64,000 bases of DNA from Melastoma dodecandrum. Its lineage: Eukaryota; Streptophyta; Magnoliopsida; Myrtales; Melastomataceae. The notes under the pieces are model-generated. The model was given only the letters and a program-made list of their open reading frames with translations. It made no database searches and had not been told where the DNA came from. The position numbers were made by a program, and so were the translations under genes. Below are positions 1 through 9,611 of this stretch, in pieces (position 1 is the first letter of the stretch; each line of letters starts with the position of its first letter). The stretch lies in the NCBI GenBank assembly GCA_029817715.1, contig JARUPY010000090.1, positions 1,736,001 to 1,800,000 of the forward strand, written 5' to 3'.

Positions 1-985
1 CCGTGCCGAAGTAGAGATTGAGGAAGAAACGCGGATAGTAGGCGGTCTTCGCGATGCCGATGCCCTCGTTGGCGGCCGCGACCTGGCGCTCGGCCGCGGC
101 GATGTCGGGGCGCCGCTCGAGCAGCGAGGAGGGTGCGGCCGTCGGGCCGTGCGGCAGCGTCAGCGCCGTCGGCGCCTGCGGGATCGAGAAGGACGAGGCC
201 GGCTTGCCGACGAGCGTCGCGATCGCATGTTCGAGGATCGCGCGTCGCGCGAGGTCCTCGTCGGTCAGCGCCTGCGCGGTCTGCAGCTCGGCCTTCGCCC
301 GCTCGACGTCCATCGGCGAGGCGATCTTGCCCTCGTACCGGTTCTCCGTCAGCGTCAGCGCGTCGCGGTAGGTCTTGGTGGTGTCCTGCAGCAGCCGGAG
401 GTCGCGATCGAGCCCGCGCAGCGAGACGTAGTAGTGCGCGAGCTGCGCATGCAGGCTGAGCCGCACGTTCTCGAGCAGGGCCTTCTGCGATTCCGCGTCG
501 AACTGGTTGGCCTTGATGGTGTCGCGGACGCGGCCCCACAGGTCGACCTCGTAGCTCGACTGCACCGCGAGGCGATTGTCGCCGTAGTGATCGGGCTCGT
601 TGTCCGGCAGCGGGCCGCGGTACGTGCGGTGGTCCGACTGCCGGTTGGTCGTGAACTGCGAGACCTGGTCGAGCGTCGGATAGAGGCCGGCCTGCGCGTG
701 CGCCACCTGCGTCTGGGCGAGCTGGTAGTTCGCGAAGGCGACGCCGAGCGTCTGGTTGGCCTCGTCGACCTGCGGCTCGAGCGTGTCGAGCGTGCGGTCC
801 TTGAAGGCGGTCCACCACAGGCCGCGCGGCATCTGATCGCTGGGTTGCGCGGCGCGCAGCTTGTCGCCTTCCTTGAAGGTGGCGGGCAGCGCCAGCTGAG
901 GCGGCGTGTAGGCCGGCGCGAGCTCGCAGCCCGCCGTCAGCAGCGCCGCGACGGCGACGAGACCCAGGCGGCCGCCGGAGTTCAT
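1..985 (-). CDS. RND efflux outer-membrane factor lipoprotein, NodT-like (3' end off window)
   Basis: The outer-membrane channel of a tripartite drug or small-molecule efflux pump. The visible N-terminus is a lipoprotein signal: a short hydrophobic stretch ends in the lipobox LTAGC with Cys at residue 20, followed by ELAPAYTPP, as in NodT/OprM proteins. About 327 residues are present; the C-terminus lies beyond base 1. The ATG at 985 overlaps the stop of the membrane fusion gene by four bases (ATGA), so it is the third gene of a translationally coupled RND operon. Its start is clear from that overlap and the lipobox position. It appears intact although the gene just upstream is broken. Confidence 0.88.
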   Translation of the reverse strand, partial: MNSGGRLGLVAVAALLTAGCELAPAYTPPQLALPATFKEGDKLRAAQPSDQMPRGLWWTAFKDRTLDTLEPQVDEANQTLGVAFANYQLAQTQVAHAQAGLYPTLDQVSQFTTNRQSDHRTYRGPLPDNEPDHYGDNRLAVQSSYEVDLWGRVRDTIKANQFDAESQKALLENVRLSLHAQLAHYYVSLRGLDRDLRLLQDTTKTYRDALTLTENRYEGKIASPMDVERAKAELQTAQALTDEDLARRAILEHAIATLVGKPASSFSIPQAPTALTLPHGPTAAPSSLLERRPDIAAAERQVAAANEGIGIAKTAYYPRFFLNLYFGT

Positions 986-2225
986 TTCCGGGCCTCGTGC
1001 GTCGAGCCCGGTGCGGCGTCCTTGTCGGACATGGGGCTGGGTGCGGCGCCGGCCTTCTTTCCGTCGATCGTTTGAACACGAACCTTGTCGCCGGCCTCGA
1101 TCGCATCCTCGGGGCTCTTGACGATCTTGTCGTCCTCGCCGAGGCCGGTCGAGATCTCGATCTGGTTGCCGAGGTCGACGAGAACGGTGACGGGGGTGAG
1201 CTTGACCTCGCCGTCCTTTACGACCGCCACCTCGGGTGCCTCGTTGCGGAAGATCAGCGCGCTCGCCGGGATCACCAGCTTGTGCGGGTCGAGCGGAAGA
1301 TCGAAGCGCGCCTGCGCATAGGCGCCGGGCGCAAGCACCCCGTCGGGATTGGGGAAGATCGCCTCGACAAGGAGCGCGCGCGAGGTGTCCGAGATCGCGC
1401 TCGACGTGGTGTCGATCACGCCTTCGAACTTGCGACCGGGATATTGCGGCAAGGTCAGCGTCACCTTGAGGCCCTTGCGCATGTCGGCGGAGTCGATCTG
1501 CGGTACTCCGTCGCGGCGAGCTCGAAGAGGCCTTTGGCGTCGGCGTTCGTCGCAGACACGAGCGCGCCGACATCGATCCGGCGCGCGGTGATGATCCCGG
1601 CGAAGGGTGCGACGATGACCTTGAAGTCCTCCATGGCCTTGACGCGGTCGACGTGGGCCTGCGCGGCAAAGACCTCTGCCTTTCGCGCCTGAGCATCTCC
1701 AGCCTTCTCATCCGCCGTCTGCCGCGAAACCGCCTGGGAGGCCCGCAAGGCCTCCCATCGATTGGCCGTGAGGAGGGCCAGGTCGTAGTCAGCCTTGGCC
1801 TTGGCGAGCTCGCCCTTCGCCTGCTCATACTGCTGATCGAGCTCGGGCGTGTCGACTCTCGCAAGTACGTCGCCGGCCTTAACCTTCGCGCCGATGTCGA
1901 AATACCACATCTTCACGTAGCCGTTCACCCGCGCGTGAATGGGCGCGGTATAGTAGGCGGCGACGTCCGCCGGCAGCGCCAAGTGCCGGTCCATCGTCGC
2001 ATGCTGCGGCGTCACGAGATCGACGTTGGCGATCGCGCGCTCGTTCGTCCATTGTACCAGCTCGGCCTCGGAGCGACCGCGCTCGAGGATGCCGTAGGCC
2101 GCGGCGGCGCCGAGCACGAGGGCGGCCAGCACGAGATAGCGGCCGACCTTCAACCGACGCGGCGGCACGTCGTGGCGCGCGGGCGCCTCCGGGGTGTCTT
2201 GATGCGACGTCGCGGGCTCAGGCAT
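982..2225 (-). pseudogene. RND periplasmic adaptor (HlyD/MFP family), disrupted by an internal deletion and frameshift
   Basis: The periplasmic adaptor that joins the RND pump to the outer-membrane factor. The N-terminal part (start ATG 2225, overlapping the RND stop by eight bases) has a membrane anchor near residues 27-47, a lipoyl-like half with VNGYVKMWYFDIGAKVKAGD and an alpha-hairpin. The C-terminal beta-barrel part continues in another frame from about 1500 to 982 (PQIDSADMRKG onward). At the junction near 1495-1510 the first frame reads LFELAATEY and then goes off frame. The strand normally found there in the family (about eight residues, of the LRIYV.VP type) is absent, so the fault looks like a loss of about 22 nt rather than one missing base. 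The operon context is otherwise intact. Either a true pseudogene or a local assembly error. Confidence 0.8.
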
Positions 2226-5200
2226 GCGCGGCGAGGGCTCCATGGGTTGGCTCGGCGTCCTTGGCGATCGTGCCCGAGCGCGCATGCACCATCTTGAAGA
2301 CGACGGGCACGAAGAGCAGGGTGGCGATCGTCGAGCAGATCAGGCCGCCGATGACCGCGCGGCCGAGCGGCGCGTTCTGGTCGACGCTGAGCGACATCGG
2401 CAGCATGCCGATGATCATTGCGAGCGCCGTCATCAGCACCGGGCGGAAGCGCGTGAAGCCGGCCTCGATGGCGGCGTCGAGCGGCGAGAGGCCGCTCGCC
2501 AGCTGCTCGCGCGCGAAGCTGACGACGAGGATCGAGTTGGCCGTCGCGACGCCCATGCACATGATCGCGCCGGTCAGCGCCGGCACCGACAGCGTCGTAT
2601 GGGTGACAAAGAGCATCCAGACGATGCCGGCGAGCGCCGCCGGCAGGCCGGTGATGATCACGAAGGGGTCGAGCCAGGACTGGAAGTTGACGACGATGAG
2701 CAGGTAGATGAGCACGACGGCGAGCGCGAGGCCCTCGATCAGCTGCGTGTAGGCCGCCGTCATCGTGGTGACCTGGCCGCGCAGCACGACGGTCGAGCCG
2801 GGCGGCACGTCCCTGGCGGTCTCGTCGAGCACTTTCTGGATGTCGGCCGCGACCGCACCGAGATCGCGCCCGTGGGTCGTCGCGTAGATGTCGATCGTCG
2901 GCTGCACGTTGTAGTGCGAGACGATCGCCGGCGTGGCGCCGCGCTCGAACGAGGCGGCCGCCGCCAGCGGCATCACGCCGTTCGCGCCGTCGACCTGCAC
3001 GTTCCCGAGATCGCTCATGGACTTGATCCAGTATTGCGGGGTCTGCACCGAAATGGGGTAAGACACGCCCGTCTTGGGGTTCAACCAGAACGTCGGCTGG
3101 GTCTGCATGCTGCCGGCGAGCGAGACCTGCAGGTTGCGCGTCACCTCCTGCTCGGTCAGCCCGATCTGGCTCGCGAACGATCGGTCGACGTTCACCGCCA
3201 TCGTTGGATTGTTGAAGACCTGCTGGATGCGGGCGTCGGCGATGCCCGGCACGCGGGCGATCTTGCGGTAGATGCGATCGGCGTAGGCGCGGTTCTCCTT
3301 CGCCTTGTTGCCGATCACCTGCACGTCGATCGGCGCCGGCAGGCCGAAGTTCAGGATCTGGCTGACGATGTCGGCCGGCAGGAAGGCGAAGGACGTGCCC
3401 GGAAACGCCGCCGGCAGCTTGGCGCGCATCTCGTTGACGAGCTCGCGCGTCCGCGGCGCGAGGTCGTCGGCGAGGGTGACGAGGATGTCGGTGTCCTCGA
3501 CGCCGATCGTGCCGGAGTTGCCGTAGGCGACGTTGATGCCGGAGATCGGCATCCCGATGTTGTCGACGATGGACTCGATGCCGTGCGGCGGCACCAGGTC
3601 GCGCAGGACATCATCCACCTGGTGGACGAGCTTCGCCGTCTGCTCGATGCGGGTACCGGTCGGCCCCCGCACATGCAGCTTGATCTGCGGCGACTGGACC
3701 GGCGGGAAGAAGTTCTGCCCGAGGTAGGGGGCCAGCGCGAACGACACCGCGACCACGACGAGGAACCCCGCAACGAAGCGCCAGCTCGCGCCCATCGCCA
3801 TGATCAGGAGCGAGCGATAGATCGACCGCAGCGCCTCGAAGCGGCGCTCGAAGCCGCGCTGGAAACGGACGAGCGGATTGCGCGACGGCTTCGCGCCGTG
3901 CGCCGCGTGCGGATCGTGCGCCTTCAGCAGATAGTTGGCGATGGTCGGAACGAGGGTCCGCGACAGGATGTAGGAGCCGATAAGGGCGAAGATGACCGCC
4001 TCGGCCATCGGCTTGAACAGGAAGCCGGCGACGCCGCCGAGCCCGAACATCGGCACGAACACGATGCAGATGCACAGGAGCGAAACGAAGGCCGGGCCGA
4101 CGATCTGGTGCGCGCCATCCATGATGGCGGTGCGCACTTCCTTGCCCTGCTCGAGGTGCCAGTTGATGTTCTCGATCGTAACTGTGGCGTCGTCGACGAG
4201 GATGCCGACCGCGAGCGCCAGGCCGCCGAGCGTCATCACGTTGATCGTCTCGCCGAGCAGTTTCAGCACGGTGACCGAGAACAGGATGGCCAGCGGGATC
4301 GAGATCGTGATGATGAGCGTCGAGCGCCAGCTGCCGAGGAAGACGAGGATCATCAGGCCGGTGAGCGCGGCGGCGATGATGCCTTCGCGCAGCACGCCCG
4401 ACACGGCCTCGTTGACGAAGGCGGACTGGTCGCCGACGGCGGTCAGCACGATGCCCGGCGGAAGCCCGGCCTCGATCTTCGGCAGGAGCGCCTTGACGCC
4501 GTTGATGACGTCGAGCGTCGAGGCGGAGCCTGCCTTCTGGATCGTCATCAGCACGGCGTTCTTGCCGTCGACGTGGACGATGTTGGTCTGCGGTGGGCTG
4601 CCGTCGTGCACGAAGGCGACGTCGCGGATGTAGACGACGGTGTGGTCGACGCTCTTGATCGGCAGGTCGTTCAGCTCGGCGATGGCCTTCGGCGCATCGT
4701 TGAGCGCCACGACGTACTCGAACTCGCCGATCTTCTGCGTGCCGACCGGCGTGATGAGGTTCTCCTGGGCGAGCGCGTTCGTCACGGCGGTCGCCGACAC
4801 CCGGTAGGCCTCGAGCTTCTTGGGATCGAGATCGACCTGGACCTGGCGGACCTTGCCGCCGTAGGGCGACGGCACCGCCGCGCCGGCGACGGTCGCGAGC
4901 TGCGGCCTAATGAAGTTCTGCGCCACGTCAGCGAGCGCCGTTTGCGACACCGTCGTGCTGGAGAGCGCGAGCTGGAGGATCGGCACGCTCGAGGCGTTGA
5001 ACACGAGCACGTAGGGCGGTGTGACGCCCGGCGGTAGCAGCTTCAGCACGGTCTGCGAGGCGGCGGTGATCTGGGCGATCGCGGTGTTGATGTCGACGGT
5101 CGGCTGGAAGAACACCTTCACGACGCCGTAGCCCGACAGCGACTGCGACTCGATGTGCTGGATGTCGTTGACCTGCGAGCTGAGCGTCCGCTCGTAGTAG

Positions 5201-5397
5201 TAGATGATGCGGCCGGACATCTCGTCGGGCGGCAGGCCGTTGTAGGTCCACACCGCGCTGACGACCGGGATGCCGATGTTCGGGAAGATGTCGGTCGGCG
5301 TCTTCTTCCACGCCATGACCCCGAAGATCAGGATCAGCATGGCCATGACGACGAACGTGTAGGGGCGCGACAGCGCTATACGAACGATCGCCAGCAT
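2218..5397 (-). CDS. RND efflux transporter permease (HAE/AcrB family)
   Basis: The inner-membrane proton-driven pump of a tripartite efflux system. At 1059 residues it has normal RND length. It starts with the usual amphipathic segment and TM1 (residues 1-30), then the periplasmic porter domain beginning FPNIGIPVVS. A cluster of TM segments follows around 330-540, including LAVGILVDDATVTIEN with the paired acidic residues used in proton relay. A second periplasmic domain and a second TM block close the protein, ending LLFVPVVFKM. It is followed directly by the adaptor and outer-membrane factor genes and preceded by a response regulator/kinase pair on the same strand. Substrate cannot be inferred. 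The adaptor is broken, so function may depend on another adaptor. Confidence 0.93.
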   Translation of the reverse strand: MLAIVRIALSRPYTFVVMAMLILIFGVMAWKKTPTDIFPNIGIPVVSAVWTYNGLPPDEMSGRIIYYYERTLSSQVNDIQHIESQSLSGYGVVKVFFQPTVDINTAIAQITAASQTVLKLLPPGVTPPYVLVFNASSVPILQLALSSTTVSQTALADVAQNFIRPQLATVAGAAVPSPYGGKVRQVQVDLDPKKLEAYRVSATAVTNALAQENLITPVGTQKIGEFEYVVALNDAPKAIAELNDLPIKSVDHTVVYIRDVAFVHDGSPPQTNIVHVDGKNAVLMTIQKAGSASTLDVINGVKALLPKIEAGLPPGIVLTAVGDQSAFVNEAVSGVLREGIIAAALTGLMILVFLGSWRSTLIITISIPLAILFSVTVLKLLGETINVMTLGGLALAVGILVDDATVTIENINWHLEQGKEVRTAIMDGAHQIVGPAFVSLLCICIVFVPMFGLGGVAGFLFKPMAEAVIFALIGSYILSRTLVPTIANYLLKAHDPHAAHGAKPSRNPLVRFQRGFERRFEALRSIYRSLLIMAMGASWRFVAGFLVVVAVSFALAPYLGQNFFPPVQSPQIKLHVRGPTGTRIEQTAKLVHQVDDVLRDLVPPHGIESIVDNIGMPISGINVAYGNSGTIGVEDTDILVTLADDLAPRTRELVNEMRAKLPAAFPGTSFAFLPADIVSQILNFGLPAPIDVQVIGNKAKENRAYADRIYRKIARVPGIADARIQQVFNNPTMAVNVDRSFASQIGLTEQEVTRNLQVSLAGSMQTQPTFWLNPKTGVSYPISVQTPQYWIKSMSDLGNVQVDGANGVMPLAAAASFERGATPAIVSHYNVQPTIDIYATTHGRDLGAVAADIQKVLDETARDVPPGSTVVLRGQVTTMTAAYTQLIEGLALAVVLIYLLIVVNFQSWLDPFVIITGLPAALAGIVWMLFVTHTTLSVPALTGAIMCMGVATANSILVVSFAREQLASGLSPLDAAIEAGFTRFRPVLMTALAMIIGMLPMSLSVDQNAPLGRAVIGGLICSTIATLLFVPVVFKMVHARSGTIAKDAEPTHGALAAHA

Positions 5398-5549
5398 GGG
5401 TCGGCTTCACGTCTTCCTTGCGAGCGGCGATCCAGGGCCGGCCGCTCCCAGGAAGCACCGGTGTGGGCTGGCACGGGCCAAGGCGAGGTCGATGTCCGTT
5501 CGGCAGTGCCGAGTGCAGCTAACAAGCGTCGGTGCGGGCTGCCATTAAG

Positions 5550-5562
5550 TTCTAATTTAGAA
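5550..5562. promoter_or_regulatory. AT-rich 13-bp palindrome between the kinase and RND genes
   Basis: TTCTAATTTAGAA is a perfect inverted repeat (TTCTAA, one central T, TTAGAA) in a G+C-rich background. It sits in the 180-bp gap between the kinase stop and the RND start, about 150 bp upstream of the RND start codon. It could be an operator for the efflux operon. No promoter elements around it are convincing. Confidence 0.35.
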
Positions 5563-5577
5563 AGCGGCGCGTGCCGG

Positions 5578-7008
5578 TCAGGCCGTCACTGGCGCCTTTC
5601 TTGTCGGTAATGTGACAGAACTTGACGGCGTCGCCGTCGGCGCGGCCGTTATATCGAAGATGCTGCCGGGATCATTGTCGCCGATCCGCAATCCGAACCC
5701 GTGCATCTCGACGATCGTCGTCGCCATGCTGAGCCCTAGCCCGACGCCGGGCACGTGGCGCGTTCCCTGTGCGCGGTAGAAGCGCTTGTGGATCTTGTCG
5801 CGCTCGCCCGGCGCGATGCCGGGCCCGGTGTCCGCAACCCTGACCAGCGCGTCCGCACCGCCGCAGACGATCGCGACGCGGCCGCCGGCCGGCGTGAACT
5901 TCACCGCATTGTCGACGAGGTTGGCCAAAGCCTCGCGCAGCAGATCGCCGTCCCCCGTCACGGGAACGGGGTGCGGCGCCTCGAGGGTGAGGCTGACGCC
6001 CTTCGCCTCGGCGAGCGGCTCGTAGAGCTCGTAGGCATCGTGGCACACCAGCGCGAGGTCGACCGCGTCGAAGGCGCTGCGCCGCAGGCCGCCCTCCAGC
6101 TCGGAGATGCGGAGCAGGGCGGTCACGGTCGTCATGGCGCGCTGGAGATCGCCAAGCGCCTCGCTCGTCAGCTCGCGCAGCTGCTCTTCCGACGAGCCGG
6201 CGAGCCCGCGCTCGAGCCGCGCCCGCATCACCGCGAGCGGGGCGCGCAGGTCGTGGGCGATGTTGTCGCCGACGCTCTTGATCTGCTGCAGCAGGCGGAC
6301 GATCTCGTCGAGCATCTGGTTCACCGAGCGGACCAGCGCGTCGATGTCGTCGGTGGTGCCGCGGGCCGGAAGCCTTGCGTGGAGGTCGCCCTGCATCACG
6401 CGGTTGATGGCGTCGCGGATCTCTGCCAGCCGCTTCGAGGCACGCAGGCTGACGATCGCGCCGGTGAGCAGCGCCAGCAGCACGACGGGCGCGAGCGCCC
6501 AGGCCGCGCCCCGGAGCATCGAGGCCTGCAGCTCGTCCGCATAGACCAGGCTGCGGCCCAGCACGAGGACGCCGCCGTCGCGGCGACGGACGGCGACGAA
6601 CAAGGCCTTCTCCGGCCCGGTCTCGTCGGGGTTCAGCGGCCGCGCGTAGATAAGGTGGGCCTTCCCGTCCAAAGGGACGTGGATTTCCGGCGCTACGTTG
6701 CCGAACGTCATGCGTCCGGCGGCATCGTAGAGCCCGACGTAGTCGAGCATCCGGATGTCCTGCGTCAGCCGCAGCGACAGCTGCCGCTTCAGCTGGTCGA
6801 TCGGCGTGTTCTCGGTGGTGAGGATCTCGTTCTCGAAGATGCCGCTCACCAGCCGCTCGTTCGAGGAGGCGAAGTTGAGGTAGATGAGCGCGAGCAGGAC
6901 GTAGGTCGTGATCGTCACCGCGCCGGCGAAGACGAGGGCGACCTTGAAGGGGCCCGATCGAACGATCGAGGCTATCGCCCTAGGCGTCGAGCCGGAAGCC
7001 AAGACCAC
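5578..7008 (-). CDS. HAMP sensor histidine kinase, probable regulator of the RND operon
   Basis: A membrane-bound sensor kinase of 476 residues. It has TM1 at about 23-45, a periplasmic sensor of roughly 120 residues, TM2 near 170-190, a HAMP domain, and a HisKA domain with AHDLRAPL (His 252). A HATPase_c domain follows with N-box LANLVDNAVKF, DTGPGIAPG and GVGLGLSM. The start is a GTG that overlaps the upstream regulator gene by 29 bases, so the two are coupled. It precedes the RND operon on the same strand with a 180-bp gap, which suggests it controls that pump. The signal is unknown. Confidence 0.9.
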   Translation of the reverse strand: MVLASGSTPRAIASIVRSGPFKVALVFAGAVTITTYVLLALIYLNFASSNERLVSGIFENEILTTENTPIDQLKRQLSLRLTQDIRMLDYVGLYDAAGRMTFGNVAPEIHVPLDGKAHLIYARPLNPDETGPEKALFVAVRRRDGGVLVLGRSLVYADELQASMLRGAAWALAPVVLLALLTGAIVSLRASKRLAEIRDAINRVMQGDLHARLPARGTTDDIDALVRSVNQMLDEIVRLLQQIKSVGDNIAHDLRAPLAVMRARLERGLAGSSEEQLRELTSEALGDLQRAMTTVTALLRISELEGGLRRSAFDAVDLALVCHDAYELYEPLAEAKGVSLTLEAPHPVPVTGDGDLLREALANLVDNAVKFTPAGGRVAIVCGGADALVRVADTGPGIAPGERDKIHKRFYRAQGTRHVPGVGLGLSMATTIVEMHGFGLRIGDNDPGSIFDITAAPTATPSSSVTLPTRKAPVTA

Positions 7009-7663
7009 GCACGCTGTTGATGAGCTTCACCTCGCCCTCGCCGTCGACCTTGCGGCGAAGGTTGCCGACATGGACGTCGACGACGTTTGTCTGGGCGGCG
7101 GCATTGTAGTGCCACACGTTCTCGAGCAGCATCGCGCGCGTCACCACCTGGTTGGCGTTGCGCATCAGGTACTCGAGCAGGCTGAACTCGCGCGGCAGCA
7201 GGTCGAGCTCGCGAGCCCCGCGGTGGACGGTCTTCGCGATGAGGTCCATGGCGAGCGGGCCGACCTTGAGACTGATGCGGCGGTCGTCGTCGGCGCGGCG
7301 CCGCACCGCTTCGACGCGGGCGATCAGCTCGCCCATCGCGAAGGGCTTCGTGAGGTAATCGTCGCCGCCGGCCTTCAGCCCGCGTATCCGCTCGTCCACC
7401 GTGGCGAGCGACGAGATCACCACGACGGGGATCCGGTGTCCCGCACTCCGCAGCGCCTCGAGCAAGGTGAGGCTGTCGACGTCGCCTACCATCCGATCCA
7501 TGATGAGCGCCGAGACGGCCTCGCTCTCGACGGCGGTCGTGACGTCGTGACGTGTGGCAGCCGGCGTTATGGCAAGTCCCTCGTCCTTGAAGGCGGCGAC
7601 GATCTGTTCGGCGAGGGCGACGTCGTCCTCGTACAGCAGGATGCCGCGTCGGTCGGCGTGCAT
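6980..7663 (-). CDS. OmpR-family response regulator
   Basis: A DNA-binding response regulator of 227 residues with an N-terminal receiver (GILLYEDDVALAEQ, phospho-acceptor region SALIMDRMVGD, TKPF lysine) and a C-terminal winged helix (FSLLEYLMRNANQVVTRAML, VVDVHVGNLRRKV). The ATG at 7663 was chosen because MHADRRGILLYEDD matches the normal N-terminus and an AGGG-type ribosome site lies a few bases upstream. An in-frame upstream extension has no family support. The partner is the overlapping kinase gene. The segment after beta-3 reads DRMVGDVDS rather than the usual DxxMPG. Confidence 0.9.
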   Translation of the reverse strand: MHADRRGILLYEDDVALAEQIVAAFKDEGLAITPAATRHDVTTAVESEAVSALIMDRMVGDVDSLTLLEALRSAGHRIPVVVISSLATVDERIRGLKAGGDDYLTKPFAMGELIARVEAVRRRADDDRRISLKVGPLAMDLIAKTVHRGARELDLLPREFSLLEYLMRNANQVVTRAMLLENVWHYNAAAQTNVVDVHVGNLRRKVDGEGEVKLINSVRGLGFRLDA

Positions 7664-8283
7664 CGCTATCCCTTGCCCTTCTTCACCGCGCCCGCAGGAC
7701 CTTCCGCCTATTTTCAGCGGGGTGCGGCGGCCCGTCCGGACCACCTGCTCCCCCTCGGCGCCTTCTATCACATAAAGCTGATGCGCGGAGGAAGATCACA
7801 GGGGGATGAGGAGGGCCGGCAAGGGGCAGCCGGGCGATTCCAGGAGAGACCGGCTGCGGCCGCCGGAAGCCGAAAGAACCGTCTTTTTCTGGTCGCGGCT
7901 AGTACAGAGGTAGTAGAGGCAGCTAATTCTGTATTGAATTGTAAAATGGTAGCGTCCACCCACGCCTGTGCACGCAGCCGGGACGGCCTTGGGGCTCCTT
8001 TGTGGCCACCCACGGAGGCAAGCCCTGAGCGGGGAGGTTCGCGCGTCCTCGCCGCGACGCTGCGTCGTCGTCCAACACGCGCTTCAAGCCACGTGTTGAA
8101 CGCCTATCCACGGCTTGCCTAGCTTTGCGCCAGCCGTTGCGGAATGTTGCGGCAGCGACGCCGGCGCCGCCTCGCAGTGGGAGATCAAACCTTCCGCGAT
8201 CGGCCGTCGCGTCGCCGAAACCGCTCGACGCAAACCATCTTCTGCGGCAAGACGTGAGCCCGAACTGACGTGAGGCGGACGGC
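7664..8283. other. 620-bp divergent intergenic region without a convincing gene
   Basis: This lies between the OmpR-type regulator (leftward) and the MHS transporter (rightward). Small open frames occur on both strands, but they are Arg/Pro/Ser-rich, lack good ribosome sites and match no family I know. An AT-richer patch near 7915-7950 (TTCTGTATTGAATTGTAAAA) may hold promoter sequence. No clear terminator, repeat or RNA element was seen. Confidence 0.4.
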
Positions 8284-9600
8284 GTGACGAGCGGGCGGAT
8301 TGAAACAAGCGCGGCCCAGCCGGTGCGCGCGGCGCTCGCCGCGCTCGTCGGCACCTCGATCGAATGGTACGATTTCTACGTCTACGCGACCGCGTCGGCC
8401 CTCGTCTTCGGTCCGCTGTTCTTCTCCAACCAGTCGGCCTTCGTCGGCACGCTCGCGTCCTTCGGGACCTTCGCGGCCGGGTTCTTCGCGCGACCCATCG
8501 GCGGCCTGGTGTTCGGCCGTTTCGGCGATCGCTTCGGCCGCAAGAAGGCGCTCGTCGTCACCCTCCTCATGATGGGTGTCGCGACGATCGCGATCGGCCT
8601 TCTGCCGACCTACGCGGTGGTGGGCGCATGGGCGCCGGTCGCGCTCGTCGCGCTGCGCCTCCTGCAGGGCGTCGCGGTCGGCGGGGAGTGGGGCGGCGCG
8701 GTCCTGCTTGCGGCGGAGCACGCGCCGAAGGGGCGCAGCATGTTCTTCGCGTCCTTCGCGCAGCTCGGCAGCCCCGCCGGCCTGATCCTCTCCCTGCTCG
8801 CCTTCCGCGCCGCCGGCCTGCTCGAGCCGAAAACCTTCCTCGCCTGGGGCTGGCGGCTTCCGTTCCTCGCCAGCGTCGTCATGCTGGTCATCGGCTTCGT
8901 CATCCGCTTGCGCGTCGCCGAGACGCCGGAGTTCGAGCGCATCGCCGCCGAGGAGCGGGCGGCCCGCGCACCCATCGGCGAGGCGCTACGCACCTCGCTC
9001 AAGCCAATCGTTCTGGCCACCGGCGCCAACACCATCGGGATCGCCTCGGTCTATCTCTTCAACACGTTCATGATCGCGTATGCGACGAAGGATCTCGGCC
9101 TGCCGCGCGCCACCATCCTCGATGCGCTCTTCGTCGCCGCCATCGTGCAATTCATCGTGCAGCCGGTCGGCGCGCGCTTGGCAGAGGCGATCGGCAATGA
9201 GCTCGCGTTCCCGCAACTCGCCCTGGTCTGGGCGATGCTCGCGCCGTATGCGCTCTTCCATCTCGTCGACACCGGTCATTTCTGGATGATCGCGCTCGTT
9301 CTCGGCCTCAATGTCGTCGGCTCGGCAACCTTCTATGCCGTCGTCGCCGGCTATCTCGCCGGCTGCTTCCCGACGCGGGTGCGCTACACCTCGATCTCGA
9401 TCGCCTACCAGTTCTGCGGCGCCATCGCGGGCGGCCTCACGCCGCTCGTCGGCACGCTGCTGGTCCACGCCTTTCCCGGCCACTGGTGGCCGATCGCCGC
9501 TTTCGCCACCGCCATGGCGGCCCTGTCGTTCGTCTGCGTCACCGCCATGGCGCCGTTCCGCCGCCTGCAGCGCGTCAGCGACGCCGCCTTTCTCGATTGA
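8284..9600 (+). CDS. MHS-family major facilitator (metabolite:proton symporter)
   Basis: A 438-residue cytoplasmic-membrane symporter of the ShiA/ProP type. Family hallmarks are the N-terminal GTSIEWYDFYVYATASALVF, the loop 2-3 signature GRFGDRFGRKKAL, and RLLQGVAVGGEWGGAVLLAAEHA. There are about twelve TM segments. The start is GTG. MHS carriers take up organic acids, shikimate or amino-acid-like compounds. It is followed after 11 bp by an M20 deacylase and then by a carbamoyl-amidohydrolase, so its likely substrate is an N-acyl or N-carbamoyl amino acid or a related ureido compound (inference). Confidence 0.9.
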   Translation: MTSGRIETSAAQPVRAALAALVGTSIEWYDFYVYATASALVFGPLFFSNQSAFVGTLASFGTFAAGFFARPIGGLVFGRFGDRFGRKKALVVTLLMMGVATIAIGLLPTYAVVGAWAPVALVALRLLQGVAVGGEWGGAVLLAAEHAPKGRSMFFASFAQLGSPAGLILSLLAFRAAGLLEPKTFLAWGWRLPFLASVVMLVIGFVIRLRVAETPEFERIAAEERAARAPIGEALRTSLKPIVLATGANTIGIASVYLFNTFMIAYATKDLGLPRATILDALFVAAIVQFIVQPVGARLAEAIGNELAFPQLALVWAMLAPYALFHLVDTGHFWMIALVLGLNVVGSATFYAVVAGYLAGCFPTRVRYTSISIAYQFCGAIAGGLTPLVGTLLVHAFPGHWWPIAAFATAMAALSFVCVTAMAPFRRLQRVSDAAFLD

Positions 9601-9611
9601 TCGGAGCCTCC

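Noticed and set aside
2224..5037. A 937-codon open frame antisense to the RND gene, and many similar long antisense frames elsewhere
   Set aside because: Composition is extreme in Arg, Asp, His and Gly, no family motif is visible, and the opposite strand encodes an obvious conserved protein. These are shadows caused by high G+C at third positions.
7923..8354. A 143-codon minus-strand frame in the long intergenic region
   Set aside because: It overlaps the start of the MHS transporter, is rich in Arg, Ser and Ala, has no family features and no clear ribosome site.
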